Origin: Branchinecta lynchi
Lineage: Eukaryota > Arthropoda > Branchiopoda > Anostraca > Branchinectidae
Length of the DNA stretch: 64,000 nt
Direction: 5' to 3'
Assembly (NCBI GenBank): GCA_023053575.1
Contig: JAKZAP010000019.1
Location: 4,278,001-4,342,000 of the forward strand
Both the position numbers and the translations under genes were made by a program. This document shows, one piece after another, positions 32,716 through 44,540 of the stretch; positions within the stretch are counted from its first letter, which is position 1, and each line of letters opens with the position of its first letter. The notes under the pieces were generated by a model that had not been told where the DNA came from, searched no databases, and saw only the letters and a list, made by a program, of their open reading frames with translations.

Positions 32716-33126
32716 AAATTTTGGGCCGGAGGCCTAAAATTTTACCGAATCTCAAAATGGTGGAGGGTGCTGCACCCCCCCCCCCTTGCGACGCCCCTCC
32801 TCAAGTATCTTCCGACTCTGTTTCCCCAAGGGTTTCTTTGTCCTTTTGCAGAATAATCTCGTCGCAAAATTTCGCTTTCCATTTGCGTCTGCGTGGTAGT
32901 GGGAATGTCCGTGCGATTCTGTCGCACGTCAGAACATCAAAGAAAAAATCGTGTCGCACACCAAGCAGCAGTGTGAACCAAGGGTTACCGAGAAGTTAGC
33001 AACTTTTCGTCAAAATTTGAGGGGTTTCGCGGTTAGACCGTTTTTGCACTCACTAGTGACTACCTACCGGTGAACCAAAAAAACGCTTACAAGAGAAGAA
33101 TCGGACACTGGTTACAAAACACGAAA

Positions 33127-33156
33127 GACAGCCCGGAGTGCAACGAACGCATCTAA
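33127..33156 (+). pseudogene. Fragment sharing a C-terminal peptide with 61.6 kb
   Basis: In one frame it reads DSPECNERI-stop; at 61595-61624 the corresponding text is DSPECNERS-stop. The DNA identity is short (about 25 bases). It could be the end of a small coding family or a non-coding repeat. Confidence 0.25.
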
Positions 33157-33172
33157 TGTTCAAAAACCACTC

Positions 33173-33246
33173 TGTACCTACCTCAGTGGTAGAGCAGTGG
33201 CCTTGAAAGCCGAAGGTCCTGGGTTCAAATTTCGGCTGCGTAGGAC
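33173..33246 (+). tRNA. tRNA-Ser(TGA)-like sequence, SINE head or pseudogene
   Basis: It has an A-box-like 'tacctcagtgg', a D arm closing 'gtagagc', the anticodon loop CTTGAAA (anticodon TGA), a B-box-like 'ggttcaaattt', and an acceptor end 'gtagga' partly complementary to 'cctac' at the start. It lacks the long variable arm expected of a eukaryotic tRNA-Ser and the T stem mispairs. Similar halves occur near 38620-38680 and 39315-39345, which favours a dispersed tRNA-derived SINE. Confidence 0.4.
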
Positions 33247-33454
33247 CCATGACCGTTTTCGCGACGCGTCACAAGGTCCTGGATACCCCCTCCACCCACA
33301 CATGGATGGTCGGATGCGGAAAAGAGGTTCGTTGAATATCGGTCGGGTCCTTTATTGTCGTAGCTGATACGGAAATGTCGGAATTAGCAAACTAAACATA
33401 GGAACAGACAAAATGACGGAGAGACATCATGCTGCAAGTGCCATACAATCCTTG

Positions 33455-33586
33455 AATCTATAAGCTACCTGCTGTTGTACTATGAACAAAATGTGTCCTC
33501 CAGTAATCGAGGAGATTTCTAATCTATAAGCTACCTGCTGTTGTACTATAAACAAAATGTGTCCTCCAGTAATCGAGGAGATTTCT
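33455..33586. repeat. Tandem duplication, 2 x 66 bp
   Basis: The 66-bp unit beginning 'aatctataagctacctgctg' is repeated immediately, with a single difference (g/a in 'tatgaac'). Near identity implies a recent duplication or slippage. Confidence 0.9.
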
Positions 33587-34427
33587 AGGGAACTTGGAAT
33601 CCTCCAACAATCGAGGTTAAAGGGAATTTCCAACGTCTGCCAACATTCAGTGAAGTACGCTACCGTCCAGAACCAATAGAGAGTTTTCGGAAACTTGCGT
33701 GAGACGTAAATACCGTACGCTAAACTTGTAGCTCACGCTAAAGTGATGATGCTGATGACAAATAAGGTGAAAACTTAGCGGTCGAAAAAGTGGACTATGA
33801 GCGAAAAACGCTATATTTAGCGTCACATACTTGGACTGTTAAGCGTGAAATTTGCAAAAGAACACTGTAGAGTTTTTTTTTGGATTGGAAAGAATAAAAT
33901 AAGTGAAGTGTACACACTGTGCAAGGGTGTTTCTTTTGAAAATACTGCCGTCGAAGGATGGATAACGTGAGTTACAGATTTAGCGTTCCGAAAACTGAAG
34001 TTTCCGATACGTACCACCAGATGTCAGCTGGGGTGCTAACGCGATCTACAAGCCTATTTCCGAAAACTCTCTAATGACAAGTTTCACCGTCCTAGCAATT
34101 GTCTCGGCTAGCAAAATTTGAACGGAGAGACGAAGCGACAGGAAGGACGAACGCTACTTGGCACTTTGATTACACAAATATGCATTTTTTGGAGAAAATT
34201 GTCATTCCTGCACTGTCGCCACAATCAAAGAGACTCTTTCTGCTAGTGCACTTGCTGATGATAAAAACAGAACAACAACCTGGAGCCTTGGGAAGATGAA
34301 GCTCAATGGAAAGAGAACCTGACACATATCATCTAAAAAGATTCGGCGTAAGAATTTTACCGGCGGACCGCCGCCACTGACCCCAACGGCGACGCGCCGA
34401 AATGTTTTCGGCGGTGGCCCGCTGATA

Positions 34428-34810
34428 GTGCGAACACACGATCAGGATCGGGAGCTCCCGGACTGGAATTCCTGCCCGGATTTGCGGCACCGTCACTACT
34501 TCCATATGGAAGAAAAGTCGGCGTCGCGCCACCGACTTTCGGCGCGGCTTCAGATGGAGAGGGGGGAGGCGACGATATTCGACTGACTAATCCCTAGCAA
34601 GGATCTGGAAAAGATCAAGTAAAAAAATTCTTTACTCCAAGAGTAATAGTGCGGACACGCGATCAGGATAGGCAGCTCCCAGACTGGAATTCCTGCCCGG
34701 ATTTTCGGCACCATCATCACTTCCATATGGAAATGTTGAAATTTTTTCAACTTGATGATGAAAGTGCAGGAATTCCGGCCGGGAAATCCTTGATAGTGTG
34801 TTCGCACTTT
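34428..34810. mobile_element. 'AGTGCGAACACACGATCAGG' MITE copies
   Basis: Two adjacent pieces (about 34428-34520 and 34648-34810) carry the family phrases 'ggatcgggagctcccggact', 'ggaattcctgcccggatttt' and 'cacttccatatgga'. The second piece ends in the inverted partner near 'tagtgtgttcgcact'. The best full copy is 41581-41777. Confidence 0.65.
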
Positions 34811-35438
34811 AAGAACAACATGTTCGTCGTGTCAGTTTTCGCTGGAGGAAGCGAAGCCAATACAGCAGCTACTAACCTGTATCTCCAAGAGAAAATTAAC
34901 CTGCGCGCAGCAGACAACATTTTTTAAATTCTCGTTTTTTCTCGCAAAATTCTACTATACCTCCTAGAGACTTTATTTATTTATTTTTTTTTTACGTGGG
35001 GCGAATTTCTGGAAATATTCACGATGTGTATTTTTGGGGATCCAAATGCATGAACGAGTGAGGTCAAGTTATTAGGTCAGCTGGTACACCCAAACAGGGG
35101 CAAAAGTTGTGGACGGAAAGATTTTCCTGAGCTTGTGTCAGTGCTCTGTACCGGACAAAAGCTTATTTGGGCAAAGTTGTGCCGCTCGATTAATCAAAAT
35201 ATGCCTATTCCTATCAATTTGATTAGAAAGCTTAATTGGAAATTTTATGCATAGTGCGAAATTACTTCTATTTATTTTGCCGACAAGTTGGATTTCGAAT
35301 CAGAAAACCCTAACCGAACAGGACCAAACGTTTCCATGGGATCTCAAAGGGACATATTTATCAGACTTCTTCATCCAGACTAACTGGTCTTCGCTAGATC
35401 CCTTAGTAGCGTAATGTTATTTATTCCTAATCAACCAC
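34811..35438. other. No gene recognised
   Basis: It includes a fragment at 35325-35400 matching the left end of the 470-1760 family ('tttccatgggatctcaaa', 'atccagactaactggtctt'). No coding exon was seen. Confidence 0.45.
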
Positions 35439-35442
35439 TTAA

Positions 35443-35883
35443 AGGACACCTGAACAATGAAATCATACTTGAATACACCATGGAGAATGCATTTACAGAC
35501 ATGGCCACGGAGAGCATTCTTCTCCCGAGTGGGACGTTTTCAAAACAGGGATGTCCGTTTCTGGAGGTTTGCATATGCCGACTCCAAGACAAAAAGCGCA
35601 ATTCATTCAAATCTTGTACAGCGCTGGCCGGATCGTATTGGAATTTCTTCAAGATATATGTTTGGGCTTAACTGGTTAAAAAATATTCCAGATGAAGGGT
35701 TGATTGGAGACATTTGTTCATTTCTAAAACTGTTCGGTACTGAAATACGGACAAATGCAAAATGGAGCAAAAATCATAGCTTGGAAACAATATTTCGTAT
35801 TTGGATTGGGTTTTCTGCAGGCAATGTTAACGGAAGTCATACGGATAGGGATGATATTTTGGTACTCTTCATTCAGGTGTCCT
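35443..35883 (+). mobile_element. TTAA-flanked element, 441 bp, copy 2
   Basis: The terminal inverted repeats are 'aggacacctgaacaatga' and '...ttcattcaggtgtcct', with TTAA at 35439-35442 and 35884-35887. It is the same length as 9874-10314. It carries an open frame of 147 codons (35457-35900), interrupted in the other copy and overrunning the right end, so probably accidental. TTAA duplication suggests piggyBac-type mobilisation in trans. Confidence 0.85.
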
Positions 35884-36164
35884 TTAACGAAATCAATTAG
35901 GTAATTCCTTTAAGTCTTCAATTTACGGTATAGCTTAAACTAACGAAGGAAACACCAGTGTTAGTCGAAACTTGGAGGATATTCGGATCCAGCATTTTCT
36001 TTATCTATATGCACACCATTTTTTGTAATTCTGAACGGAGGAATTTGTTCTTTCTAAAATATCCGGTTTACACCAGAATTCGATCGAACTATTAGCAGGG
36101 CAATTTTACAAAGCAGGCTTCTTATTTCCGCACCGAAAGAAGAGCTGAATAAAACAAAACCAAA

Positions 36165-38040
36165 GGTTTCGACGGGATCCCAAATATATAATATTTGATC
36201 CAGACAATTGGATCTTGTAGATATCCAGTCTTCGCCCAACTCTCTAAACATTTTCACTATTAAAATTTAGAAACAGATTAAGGCCAATGGCTGATCATCT
36301 GAGAAAACCAAGTTTAGATATGGATTCAGCTTGTGTGTTTACCCCTATACGTCATATCTACTTTGACGAAATTGATCAGAATTCCTGCCAATTACTTTTT
36401 CGAAATTTCAGGTTCGGCGGGATTCCGGGCCAATTGCATGTCTGGCAAAAAAACTAAAGCTCAAAAACAAATTCACCATATCTCCTTACCCCTAGATGGA
36501 TCCTCTAATCAACTTCAGATAAAACTGTAACTCTTAAGAAATTTTCCGTTTTTTGCCGGATTCAGGGCGAACTGTTTGTCGGCGAGAAAATAATTTTCAT
36601 ACACGGATTCAGCATGCCTCTTTACCACTAAACTGAACCTCTTATCAACTTGAGATAAAACTTTTCATATAACAAATTTTCCGGTTTCAGGCGGATTCCG
36701 GGCGAACTATATGTCCGGGTGGAAAATGAACGTCATATACGGATTCACCACGTCACATCTTATCAACTTCAAATAAAACTTTTATTCTTAACAAATTTTC
36801 TGGTTTTGACCGGATTTCGGGCGAACTACTTGTCCGACGAGAAAATGATTTTCTTATACGGGTTCAGCATGTCTTCTTACCCCAAAATCGACTACCTTAT
36901 TAGCTGTTCAAAAACATTTAGTTCACCCCTTAAATTAGAGCCCATCTACGAACTCGAACTGTCCCTTGACCCCAAGAATCTTCATACCAGGTTTCACCAA
37001 AATATCTCATTCCCGTCGCGAGTTATCGTGCTGACAGACGGACGGACAACTTTTACGAAGTCATAGGGATCCCTCCACCTAAAGCAGGAAGATCGATATA
37101 ACATGTCTTCTCAGCCGGGCTCTGGACATTTTGTTATTTACTTTGTTATTAAAAAGAACCTGAACCTGAACCTGAACCATGGTGCCTCCCGAGTTTCCGG
37201 TTTTCACCAGATTCCGTCGGTGATATCAACCAAGCAGGAAAATAAAGAAGATAGGTCGATTCAACATGTAAGCTTACCGCACTATCGACACAAAAAACCC
37301 AAGATCAAACAATTATAAGAACTACCAAAATTCCGGATTTTGTCGGATTTCAGCCGAATATAGATCTGGCAGGAAAAGCAAGTAAACTATCCTAATCCAG
37401 CGTGTTTTCCTACCCCTGTCTCGACAATCAAACCGATTTCAGACAAAACTTTTACTTGAACGAATCTTCTGGTTTTGGCCGGATTCCAGGAAGACCTACT
37501 TATCCGGTACAAAAACGAACTACAGGCATGACTGAACATGTCCCCATATCGATAATCGACTTCAGGATTTTTTTTACTTCTGCCAAATTTGACAGTGCAA
37601 AACATCAAATATAATTCTCACGTCTCAGTCAGCTTGAGCTGAAGGAATATTTCTTATGCCGGATTCAGGGCGAACTACTTTCCCCAAAAGAAAATAAAGT
37701 TCAAAAACCAATCCATCACGTCTACTCACCCCAAGATCGAACCTTTAATTAACTTCAGACAAAACTTATGACTTTTAACACACTTTCCGGGTTTGGTCGG
37801 ATTCCAGGAAAACTATACTTGTCCGATAAGAAAATAAGTTTCAGATATGGATTCAGCACGTCTCCTTACCCCTGAATCGACTATCTGATTGGATCTAAAA
37901 AATATTTGTTTCGCTCTTTATTTACCCCCCCCCCCCCCCTAAATACAGGGCTAAGGAGTTATCTACGAACTTGGCCTGTACTTTGATCCAAAGGATCCTC
38001 ACAGCAAGTTTCAAGAAAATATCTCAATCCCTTCGATGTA
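36165..38040 (+). repeat. Repeat element with about 130-bp internal units (copy 2)
   Basis: It opens with 'aaaggtttcgacgggatccc' as in copy 1 (470). Cores like 'ccggattccgggcgaact' recur at about 36418, 36548, 36680, 36808, 37335, 37470, 37650 and 37790. 'cagacggacggacaactttt' at 37034 marks the right end of one copy, and a second, partial copy follows to 38040 with a C run at 37926. Confidence 0.55.
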
Positions 38041-38184
38041 AGTACCTGACCTTCATAAAAGACCGGACTATGAAGTACCAAACCCAGCTCGAACGAACAC
38101 CAGACATAAAGCATCAACTATGAACTGTACGAAACTTATTCGCCGAAACACATCTTTAGCCGACATTAGTTTCGTTTTTGCAGA

Positions 38185-38520
38185 TACCATGCATGGTATC
38201 TGATACCACGGTCTAAAGTCGTTTTCGCAGTTATCTTGGTATCTGATATTGAGATACCACGGTCCAACCGTGGTAACTGCTCGTTGTATCTGAAAAAGTC
38301 TTTTCACTTTCATGATTTTTTGTTAAATTGGTGGGAAAGAAGTTTGGCAGTTGATGTGACTGAATAGCAGTTTTTCTTTTGGGATGACTTCGAAAAGCGC
38401 AATTTCGGCAATTGTCATTTTTGCAGAGCAACCGTATATCAGATACCATGGTAACTGCAAAAAACGACTAATTGCAAATACAGTTACCGTGGTAACAGAT
38501 ACCATGGTGTCTGCAAAAAT
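38185..38520. repeat. 'ataccacggt' short-palindrome cluster, copy 2
   Basis: It alternates 'gtatctgataccacggt' and its complement with 'taactgcaaaaa' spacers. It also contains 'tgggaaagaagtttggcagt', whose inverted match lies at about 11570 next to copy 1, so the two regions are inverted relatives of one element. Confidence 0.55.
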
Positions 38521-39368
38521 CTTGCTTCGTACACGACTTCAATTCTAGGCTGTAATTAACTCGCAAACTGTATTTGCTATCTGTAAATTGTACCAAAGTG
38601 TTATTATACGTAATACTTGTGTGGCCGTAAACTCGAAGGTCATGGGTCCAAACCCAGCCTGAGGATCACCTTTGTCTTTCAGGCAACTACCTCAAAACAT
38701 TCATTAACACATTTCCAGAACGCATCTTCGTATTTACCATTTATTAGCACTACCAAAAACTAAAGTAACTTGCACACACTACACTGGTATTCGCATCCAG
38801 ACCTAAACTTCGGATTGAAAGTGCACATAAATCTTTCCAACGACTGCGAATATTCGGATTTTAAATAATCATGGGGCTTTATGTAAGTTAACTCCGATAA
38901 ACGCATAAACAAAACAAACTTCAACAAAAAAGACATGCGTGGACACAGATCTGAGTTAAGTGCACACACAGTTCGATTTTCGCAATCGGGTGCGAATTTC
39001 CTCCTTCGCTCCGAAATTTGGCGAAACACAAGCAGCCCCCCCCCCCCTCCGCAGCAAGTAAATTTCCCTCCTGAAATCGACCCAGACAAGGCGAAACAGA
39101 TTTTGAACCAATTTCAGGTTAGTTTGTTCCTCGGATCGACGAGAATTTCGGCCTCGGGAAGAGTCGAGGCCCGAATTTCGGTCGTTCCGAGAAGAAACTA
39201 ACTTGAGCTCGGGTCGAAATCTGTTTCACTTTGTACGGGTCGGTTTTCGCATGCGAAATTTTATCGAGCTGTGTGTCCACGTAGCTTCAAGCAGTGTGGG
39301 TCAAATTAGCAAGCTCAGTGGGCTTGTGGTAGAGCGTTCCATAGTCACAATGAATATACGTATATATA

Positions 39369-39526
39369 CACTGTAAACAAAAATCTTGCAGTATTTGCTA
39401 CTGGAATTAATCTTGTCTTTACTGAGATAAGGTTATCCCTAATTCGGATTAATTTTATCCCAATAGAGACAAGATTAATCCCAGTAGCAAATACTGCATC
39501 CTTATTCGGAGAAACTTTTCACAGTG
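39369..39526. mobile_element. 158-bp palindromic MITE with TA duplication, copy 4
   Basis: The ends are 'cactgtaaacaaaaatcttg' and '...cggagaaacttttcacagtg', with TA directly outside both (39367-39368, 39527-39528). The length is exactly 158 bp, as for 49482-49639. TA duplication fits the Tc1/mariner superfamily. Confidence 0.88.
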
Positions 39527-39667
39527 TAGTTTACATACATAAATATATAAGCTTCCTGGACAATCTCTACTCAGAAATAGTCTATAATGAGCAGTGTTTC
39601 AGACGTATTTTATGTAGGCATAGGGCTTTTTCTGCATTAAGTTACAATCAAAGTGACGTTGTCAGGA

Positions 39668-39955
39668 GTTTCAAAACAGATAACACAAGGATGCGCGGTT
39701 TCAACAGACAACACTTAGGATGTTAGATGTTGTGTTATGAAACGTTATGCATCAAAACGTTACGGAAATGCATCTGCTGACTTTTCCAATTTCATATAGT
39801 GAAACACAAAAAGGTCAGAAGATTTTTTTTTGCGGTGTTTCGACTCTCTGTGGGTGCATCACGTTTTAATGCGTAAATTTCGAAAAACATAACATCCAAC
39901 ATCGTAAGTGTTATCTGCTGAAACCGCGCATCCTTGCGTTATCAGTTATGAAGCT
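39668..39955. mobile_element. Palindromic MITE 'GATAACACAAGGATGCGCGG'
   Basis: The left half begins 'caaaacagataacacaagga' and the right half ends with the complement 'catccttgcgttatcagtta'. Relatives are at 57961-58220, about 40295-40485 and a fragment at 59643-59690. Confidence 0.65.
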
Positions 39956-40485
39956 TTTGGCAGTGTACGATTAGCACTCCATGGGTAATGAAACAGACTC
40001 ACACAGATCTCTAACAGACTTTGAACTTGTTTCGACTTCTGCTGAATGAATCATTAGGCTATAGCTCCGACGCACTCCTTGCTCGGCAGAATGAGATGCG
40101 GCTGTGCGCAAGTCCCTTATACTGTCATAACACTAACGTTACAGGAACTCAAGAGTAAAGCACGAAATAACCGGTTATATCATATGGCGGATTCTGGTCC
40201 AATTTCCCAGAGAATGTTACAGTACTTTCTTGAATGGGGGCTACCTCCTCAGCATTTTCAGTTACTTCAATCAAGATACTGCACTGTCATAAGTTAGGTA
40301 ACAGATAACACATTTATACACATCCTTGTTTTAAACTTTATGAGAACATATCTGTTACGACCATTTCAAACTGTTTTTTTTTTAGATACATAACACTTAA
40401 CAGACCCATAACAGATATATTCGCATAGCAACACGAGAATGTGCAAACAAGCGTTATCTATTATCAAAACTTCTGAGAGTGTGCT

Positions 40486-41100
40486 AACGAAGTTTTTTTT
40501 TACATTTTTGGGTTGGGCTATGCTACCGATGGAAGATCGGAGCTGACAATATTATCAGTTGGACGAGAGGTAGGCTATCAGGCCGAACTTGAGTAAAACG
40601 ACGAGCTGCACAAGCTAGCACTCAGGATTGGTCCGCGCTGCGACGTCATTCTAGGCTCCGGTCTCAGATCCAAAGGTCTAAACACAAAATAGTTGCGTGT
40701 TTGATCGAAGTTTCAAGTTACCTTCAACCTCAAAGGTATTTGTTTAAGTACCGTTTTTGGTAGCGGGTCAGAGTTTCTTTGTCCTTCAAACTCTTAACTG
40801 TCAAACCTCGTGAGCTAGCAAGTTCGAAGTTGCTTGATTCGTTGAAGAAACGCCGACCCGGCAAGGATCGCTGGAGTCGTAAAAACACTAGTCAAGCAAA
40901 CCGCAAGCGTCGGCGGCGTTTAAAAAAGTAAATTAAGCAACCGGCTACGCTAACGGCGAACAAAACTTCGATCAAAAACGCAACTAATTATCGGAATACT
41001 TCTATCGACAGTGAAAAATGATGAGAGAAAAGCCGGTTAGCTGGTGATATGTGCTTGAGAAACTGCGGGTCCTACCGAAGACACGACAGAGAACAGTGTC
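40486..41100. other. Downstream of the NTE end, nothing recognised
   Basis: No exon is seen. No clear minus-strand AATAAA lies immediately downstream of the NTE stop at 41107. Confidence 0.4.
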
Positions 41101-41106
41101 TTCCTT

Positions 41107-41187
41107 CTAGAGACCCAGATCCTCGAGCTCTTCAGGAGGACAGACGGACATCCCACGGCGTCGAACGTAGGTATCCATGACTTTCAT
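41107..41187 (-). CDS. sws: NTE / Swiss-cheese lysophospholipase, probable terminal exon
   Basis: An open frame follows a good acceptor ('atttttgtag' on the minus strand) and reads MKVMDTYVRRRGMSVCPP then EELEDLGL-stop. It is 81 bp, enters at phase 0 and so joins exon 45134-45361 without a frame change. An arginine-rich then acidic tail suits the variable C-terminus of arthropod NTEs, which is poorly conserved. I infer it from strand, phase, splice site and composition, not from a strong homology. Confidence 0.6.
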   Translation of the reverse strand: MKVMDTYVRRRGMSVCPPEELEDLGL

Positions 41188-41259
41188 CTACAAAAATAGA
41201 AATCACTACTTGTAGCTTTTAGGTCCAGTGCCATACCGCGATCGTCTGCCCCTCTGCCC

Positions 41260-41540
41260 CAGAGCAAAATAACTCTTAGAGCGTAATGCGAAGACCTATC
41301 CTTCCATTGCATCAAAAATGGACCTCCGTCGCAGCGCCGCCCAGCTCGCTTTGTGGGCTGCGTGCAGTGGCGGACGTAGAAATTCTAGCCAGCGCTCGTT
41401 AACGATTGGTCAGAGAGAAATGACTTTGCTCTGCCATTGGTTGATTTTCGTATCCGCTAGTGGAGCTAGTGTTGCTGCGATTTGACTGTGTGTCACTTTT
41501 TCAAAGGTCGCGCATTACTCTCTAGACTTATTTTGCTCTG
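41260..41540 (+). mobile_element. hAT-like MITE (CAGAGC family), 281 bp
   Basis: The ends are 'cagagcaaaataactcttag' and '...agacttattttgctctg'. The direct repeat 'ctctgccc' flanks both (41252-41259, 41541-41548). It contains 'ccgctagtggagctagtgtt', shared with 56520 and 57520. It lies just past the terminal NTE exon. Confidence 0.85.
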
Positions 41541-41580
41541 CTCTGCCCCCATTTTGCTTGTTTGAGCCATTGCACGTAAC

Positions 41581-41777
41581 AGTGCGAACACAGGATCAGG
41601 GTCGGGCGCTCCCGGTCTGGAATTCTTGACAGGATTTTCGCCACCATCATCACTTCCATATTGAAAAGTTGAAATTTTTTTAACTTTTCCGTATGGAAGT
41701 GATGGTGGTCCAGGTGGTCCAAATCCAGACAGGAATTCCAGTCCGGGAGCTCTCGTTCCTGATCGTGTGTTCGCACT
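41581..41777. mobile_element. 'AGTGCGAACAC' palindromic MITE, full copy
   Basis: The whole element folds on itself: 'agtgcgaacacaggatcagg' and 'gctcccggtctggaattctt' on the left match inverted sequences on the right, with the centre near 41675. Family members are at 34428-34810, 60310-60470 and 63630-63790. A target duplication was not resolved. Confidence 0.8.
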
Positions 41778-41849
41778 ATAAGCTAGGACGAGGAAACTTG
41801 GCGTGCATGTACAGGACACGACCCAATTCTCAACGAAGCTTTCTTTACC

Positions 41850-42780
41850 CGGCTCCAATAATCCGTGTGGGATGGAGGGAGGGAGAATCCGGGATTGTGT
41901 GACCTGAGGAAGTTGCGAACGGGTGATCCAATTCGAATGAAACTTGGTGGGTAGTCGCAGTAGATGAAAGGATATGTTTTATTTAGGGTCCGACCAAATC
42001 CAACACAGTCGAGCGAGACGGAGGAGGGGTCCCGGAAATTTTGTAACAAGCGTAGCGACCCAACGGATGGAGAGTCCTAAATATGATTATTCGGAGATCC
42101 AGATCAAATCCGGCCTCGGTGAGGACAGTTGAAGGGGGTGGTGATGTAAATCTTGTAATAAGCTTAGGGACCAAAGGGATGGAGGGACAAGAATGAAACT
42201 TGAAGATACAAGACTCAGATCATGGGCCCTGGATATGTAATTTCAAGTCTGGACTGGATATGACATGTGTGGGAGAGACATAGTGGCGGGGGGGGGGGGG
42301 GACATTTTCCGGACGTTTTCAGTTTCTAGTGAAACTTAATGGGCAGTAGGAGCAAAAACCCCAGATGTGACATTGTTGCGTCCGAATCGGATCCGACCTG
42401 TGTGGAGGAGTTGGAGGAGGTACCAGAAAATTTCTGGAAATTAATTATGGCATGAATAACTTTCGAAAGACTAATCCCATCTTGGTTAAACTTGACAGTT
42501 GACAAGACTAACGTGTCACAGTTGTTCCGTCCAAGGGCCCGGACGGGATCCGGCGAGTATTTGGGGAGTTGGGGGGGGGGGGGGGGGTGCAGGAAATCTG
42601 TGAAGTACAATTTTTCATCCACATACACACATTCAAAATTGTCTTTCTTGCTTTGAGGGCGGATAGTCCGACGTGTGGAGGGCAAGTCTTCTCCACTTGA
42701 TGTGTGGGTGTGACGTATTGTGTGAGTTGGGGTGGGAAACATTTAGGAGGGTGGAGTATGGGGAAGACCGCTGGTCGACA
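41850..42780 (-). repeat. Poly-C-tract repeat family, inverted copy
   Basis: It shows the family's units on the minus strand, with G runs at 42288-42301 and 42569-42587. Phrases include 'gtcggatccgattcggacgc'-like segments and 'gatgaaacttgg...' complements of 'caagtttcat'. Long frames here are shadows of the repeats. Confidence 0.6.
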
Positions 42781-42799
42781 TAATGGGGACAAACATTTT

Positions 42800-44540
42800 G
42801 GGGGAAATAAGGGAATCATCATGGAAGATCGCTCCCCGAGATAACTTTTTTTTGAATATGGTTGATATTAAACGAATTGGTTGTTGTGGAGTCGATATAT
42901 TTCGATGGTTGTTGTGGAGTGTTATGTTTTTCTGTTATGGCCTGACAGGCTTTCTTCTGGAATTAAATATCATGGAAAGAATCACTCAGCAAGAAAATCC
43001 ACTATACGAAACCTTCCATATCTGACTTCTTTCTAGTGGCCGAGTAAACTGCACTGTTGTTGTGGAGTCGATATATTTCGATAGTTGTTGTGGAGTGTTA
43101 TGTTTTTCTGTTATGGCCTGATAGGCCTTCTTCTGGAATTAAATATCATGGAAAGAATCCCTCAGCAAGAAAATCCCCTATACGGAACCTTCCATAACTG
43201 ACTTCTTTCTAGTGGCCGAGTAAACTGCACTGTTGTTGTGGAGTCGATATATTTCGATGGTTGTTGTGGAGTATTATATTTTTCTGTTATGGCCTGATAG
43301 GCTTTTTTCTGGAATTAAATATCATGGAAAGAATCACTCAGCAAGAAAATCCCCTATACGGAACCTTCCATAACTGACTTCTTTCTAGTGGCCGAGTAAA
43401 CTGCACTGTTGTTGTGGAGTCGATATATTTCGATGGTTGTTGTGGAGTGTTATATTTTTCTGTAATGGCCTGATAGGCCTTCTTCTGTAATTAAATATCA
43501 TGGAAAGAATCCCTCAGCAAGAAAATCCCCTATACGGAACCTTCCATAACTGACTTCTTTCTAGTGGCCGAGTAAACTGCACTGTTGTTGTGGAGTCGAT
43601 ATATTTCGATGGTTGTTGTGGAGTGTTATATTTTTCTGTTACGGCCTGATAGGCTTTTTTCTGGAATTAAATATCATGGAAAGAATCACTCAGCAAGAAA
43701 ATTCCCTATACGGAACCTTCCATAACTGACTTCTTTCTAGTGGCCGAGTAAACTGCACTGTTGTTGTGGAGTCGATATATTTCGATGGTTGTTGTGGAGT
43801 GTTATATTTTTCTGTTATGGACTGATAGGCTTTCTTCTGGAATTAAATATCATGGAAAGAATCACTCAGCAAGAAAATCCCCTATACGGAACCTTCCATA
43901 TCTGACTTCTTTCTAGTGGCCGAGTAAACTGCACTGTTGTTGTGGAGTCGATATATTTCGATGGTTGTTGTGGAGTGTTATATTTTTCTGTTATGGCCTG
44001 ATAGGCTTTTTTCTGGAATTAAATATCATGGAAAGAATCACTCAGCAAGAAAATCCCCTATACGGAACCTTCCATAACTGACTTCTTTCTAGTGGCCGAG
44101 TAAACTGCACTGTTGTTGTGGAGTCGATATATTTCGATGGTTGTTGTGGAGTATTATATTTTTCTGTTATGGCCTGATAGGCTTTTTTCTGGAATTAAAT
44201 ATCATGGAAAGAATCACTCAGCAAGAAAATCCCCTATACGGAACCTTCCATAACTGACTTCTTTCTAGTGGCCGAGTAAACTGCACTAAAATACTTGTAC
44301 TATTCATTGCCAATTCCTGGAGTCCGGTTACAGCTCAGAGCTTGGAGAATTCAGTAAGTAAGCAAGTAAGTAATCTATTTCTGACCAGCCATTTTAAAAG
44401 CGGAGTATGTAAAATAAAATAATTAAATAAAACACAACAAAACAGAATATACAATGTTTCATTCATCGGCCAGGAAAGAATGTCGTGCGCAGTGTCGTGA
44501 TATAAATCTTGTGTTTTCTGTATTCCACGTATCGTATCAC
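42800..44540 (+). mobile_element. Satellite-bearing repeat element, long copy (8 units)
   Basis: The layout is left flank 'catcatggaagatcgctccc' (about 42817), an eight-unit 176-bp array, and right flank 'aaaatacttgtactattcat' (44288) to 'cacgtatcgtatcac' (about 44540). The right flank contains the (GTAA)n SINE-like end. A second copy follows head to tail at 44541-45041 with one unit. The structure resembles Helentron/DINE-type elements with internal satellites, but I could not identify their diagnostic ends. Confidence 0.65.
42886..44287 (+). repeat. 176-bp tandem array, 8 units
   Basis: Unit starts ('gtggagtcgatatatttcga') lie at 42886, 43062, 43238, 43414, 43590, 43766, 43942 and 44118, exactly 176 bp apart. 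Units differ at only a few positions (for example atgtttttctg/atatttttctg). Each contains a doubled 'gttgttgtggag' and the palindromic 'tcgatatatttcga'. The frame is not conserved, so it is not protein coding. Confidence 0.95.

Noticed and set aside
35457..35900. 147-codon ORF in the TTAA element
   Set aside because: Interrupted in the other 441-bp copy and runs past the element's right end; too short for a transposase.
42508..42742. Proline-rich minus-strand ORFs
   Set aside because: They come from G runs of the inverted poly-C repeat; frames shift between copies.
43062..44287. CRISPR-like array
   Set aside because: Whole 176-bp units are repeated without unique spacers; it is a tandem satellite in a eukaryotic genome.
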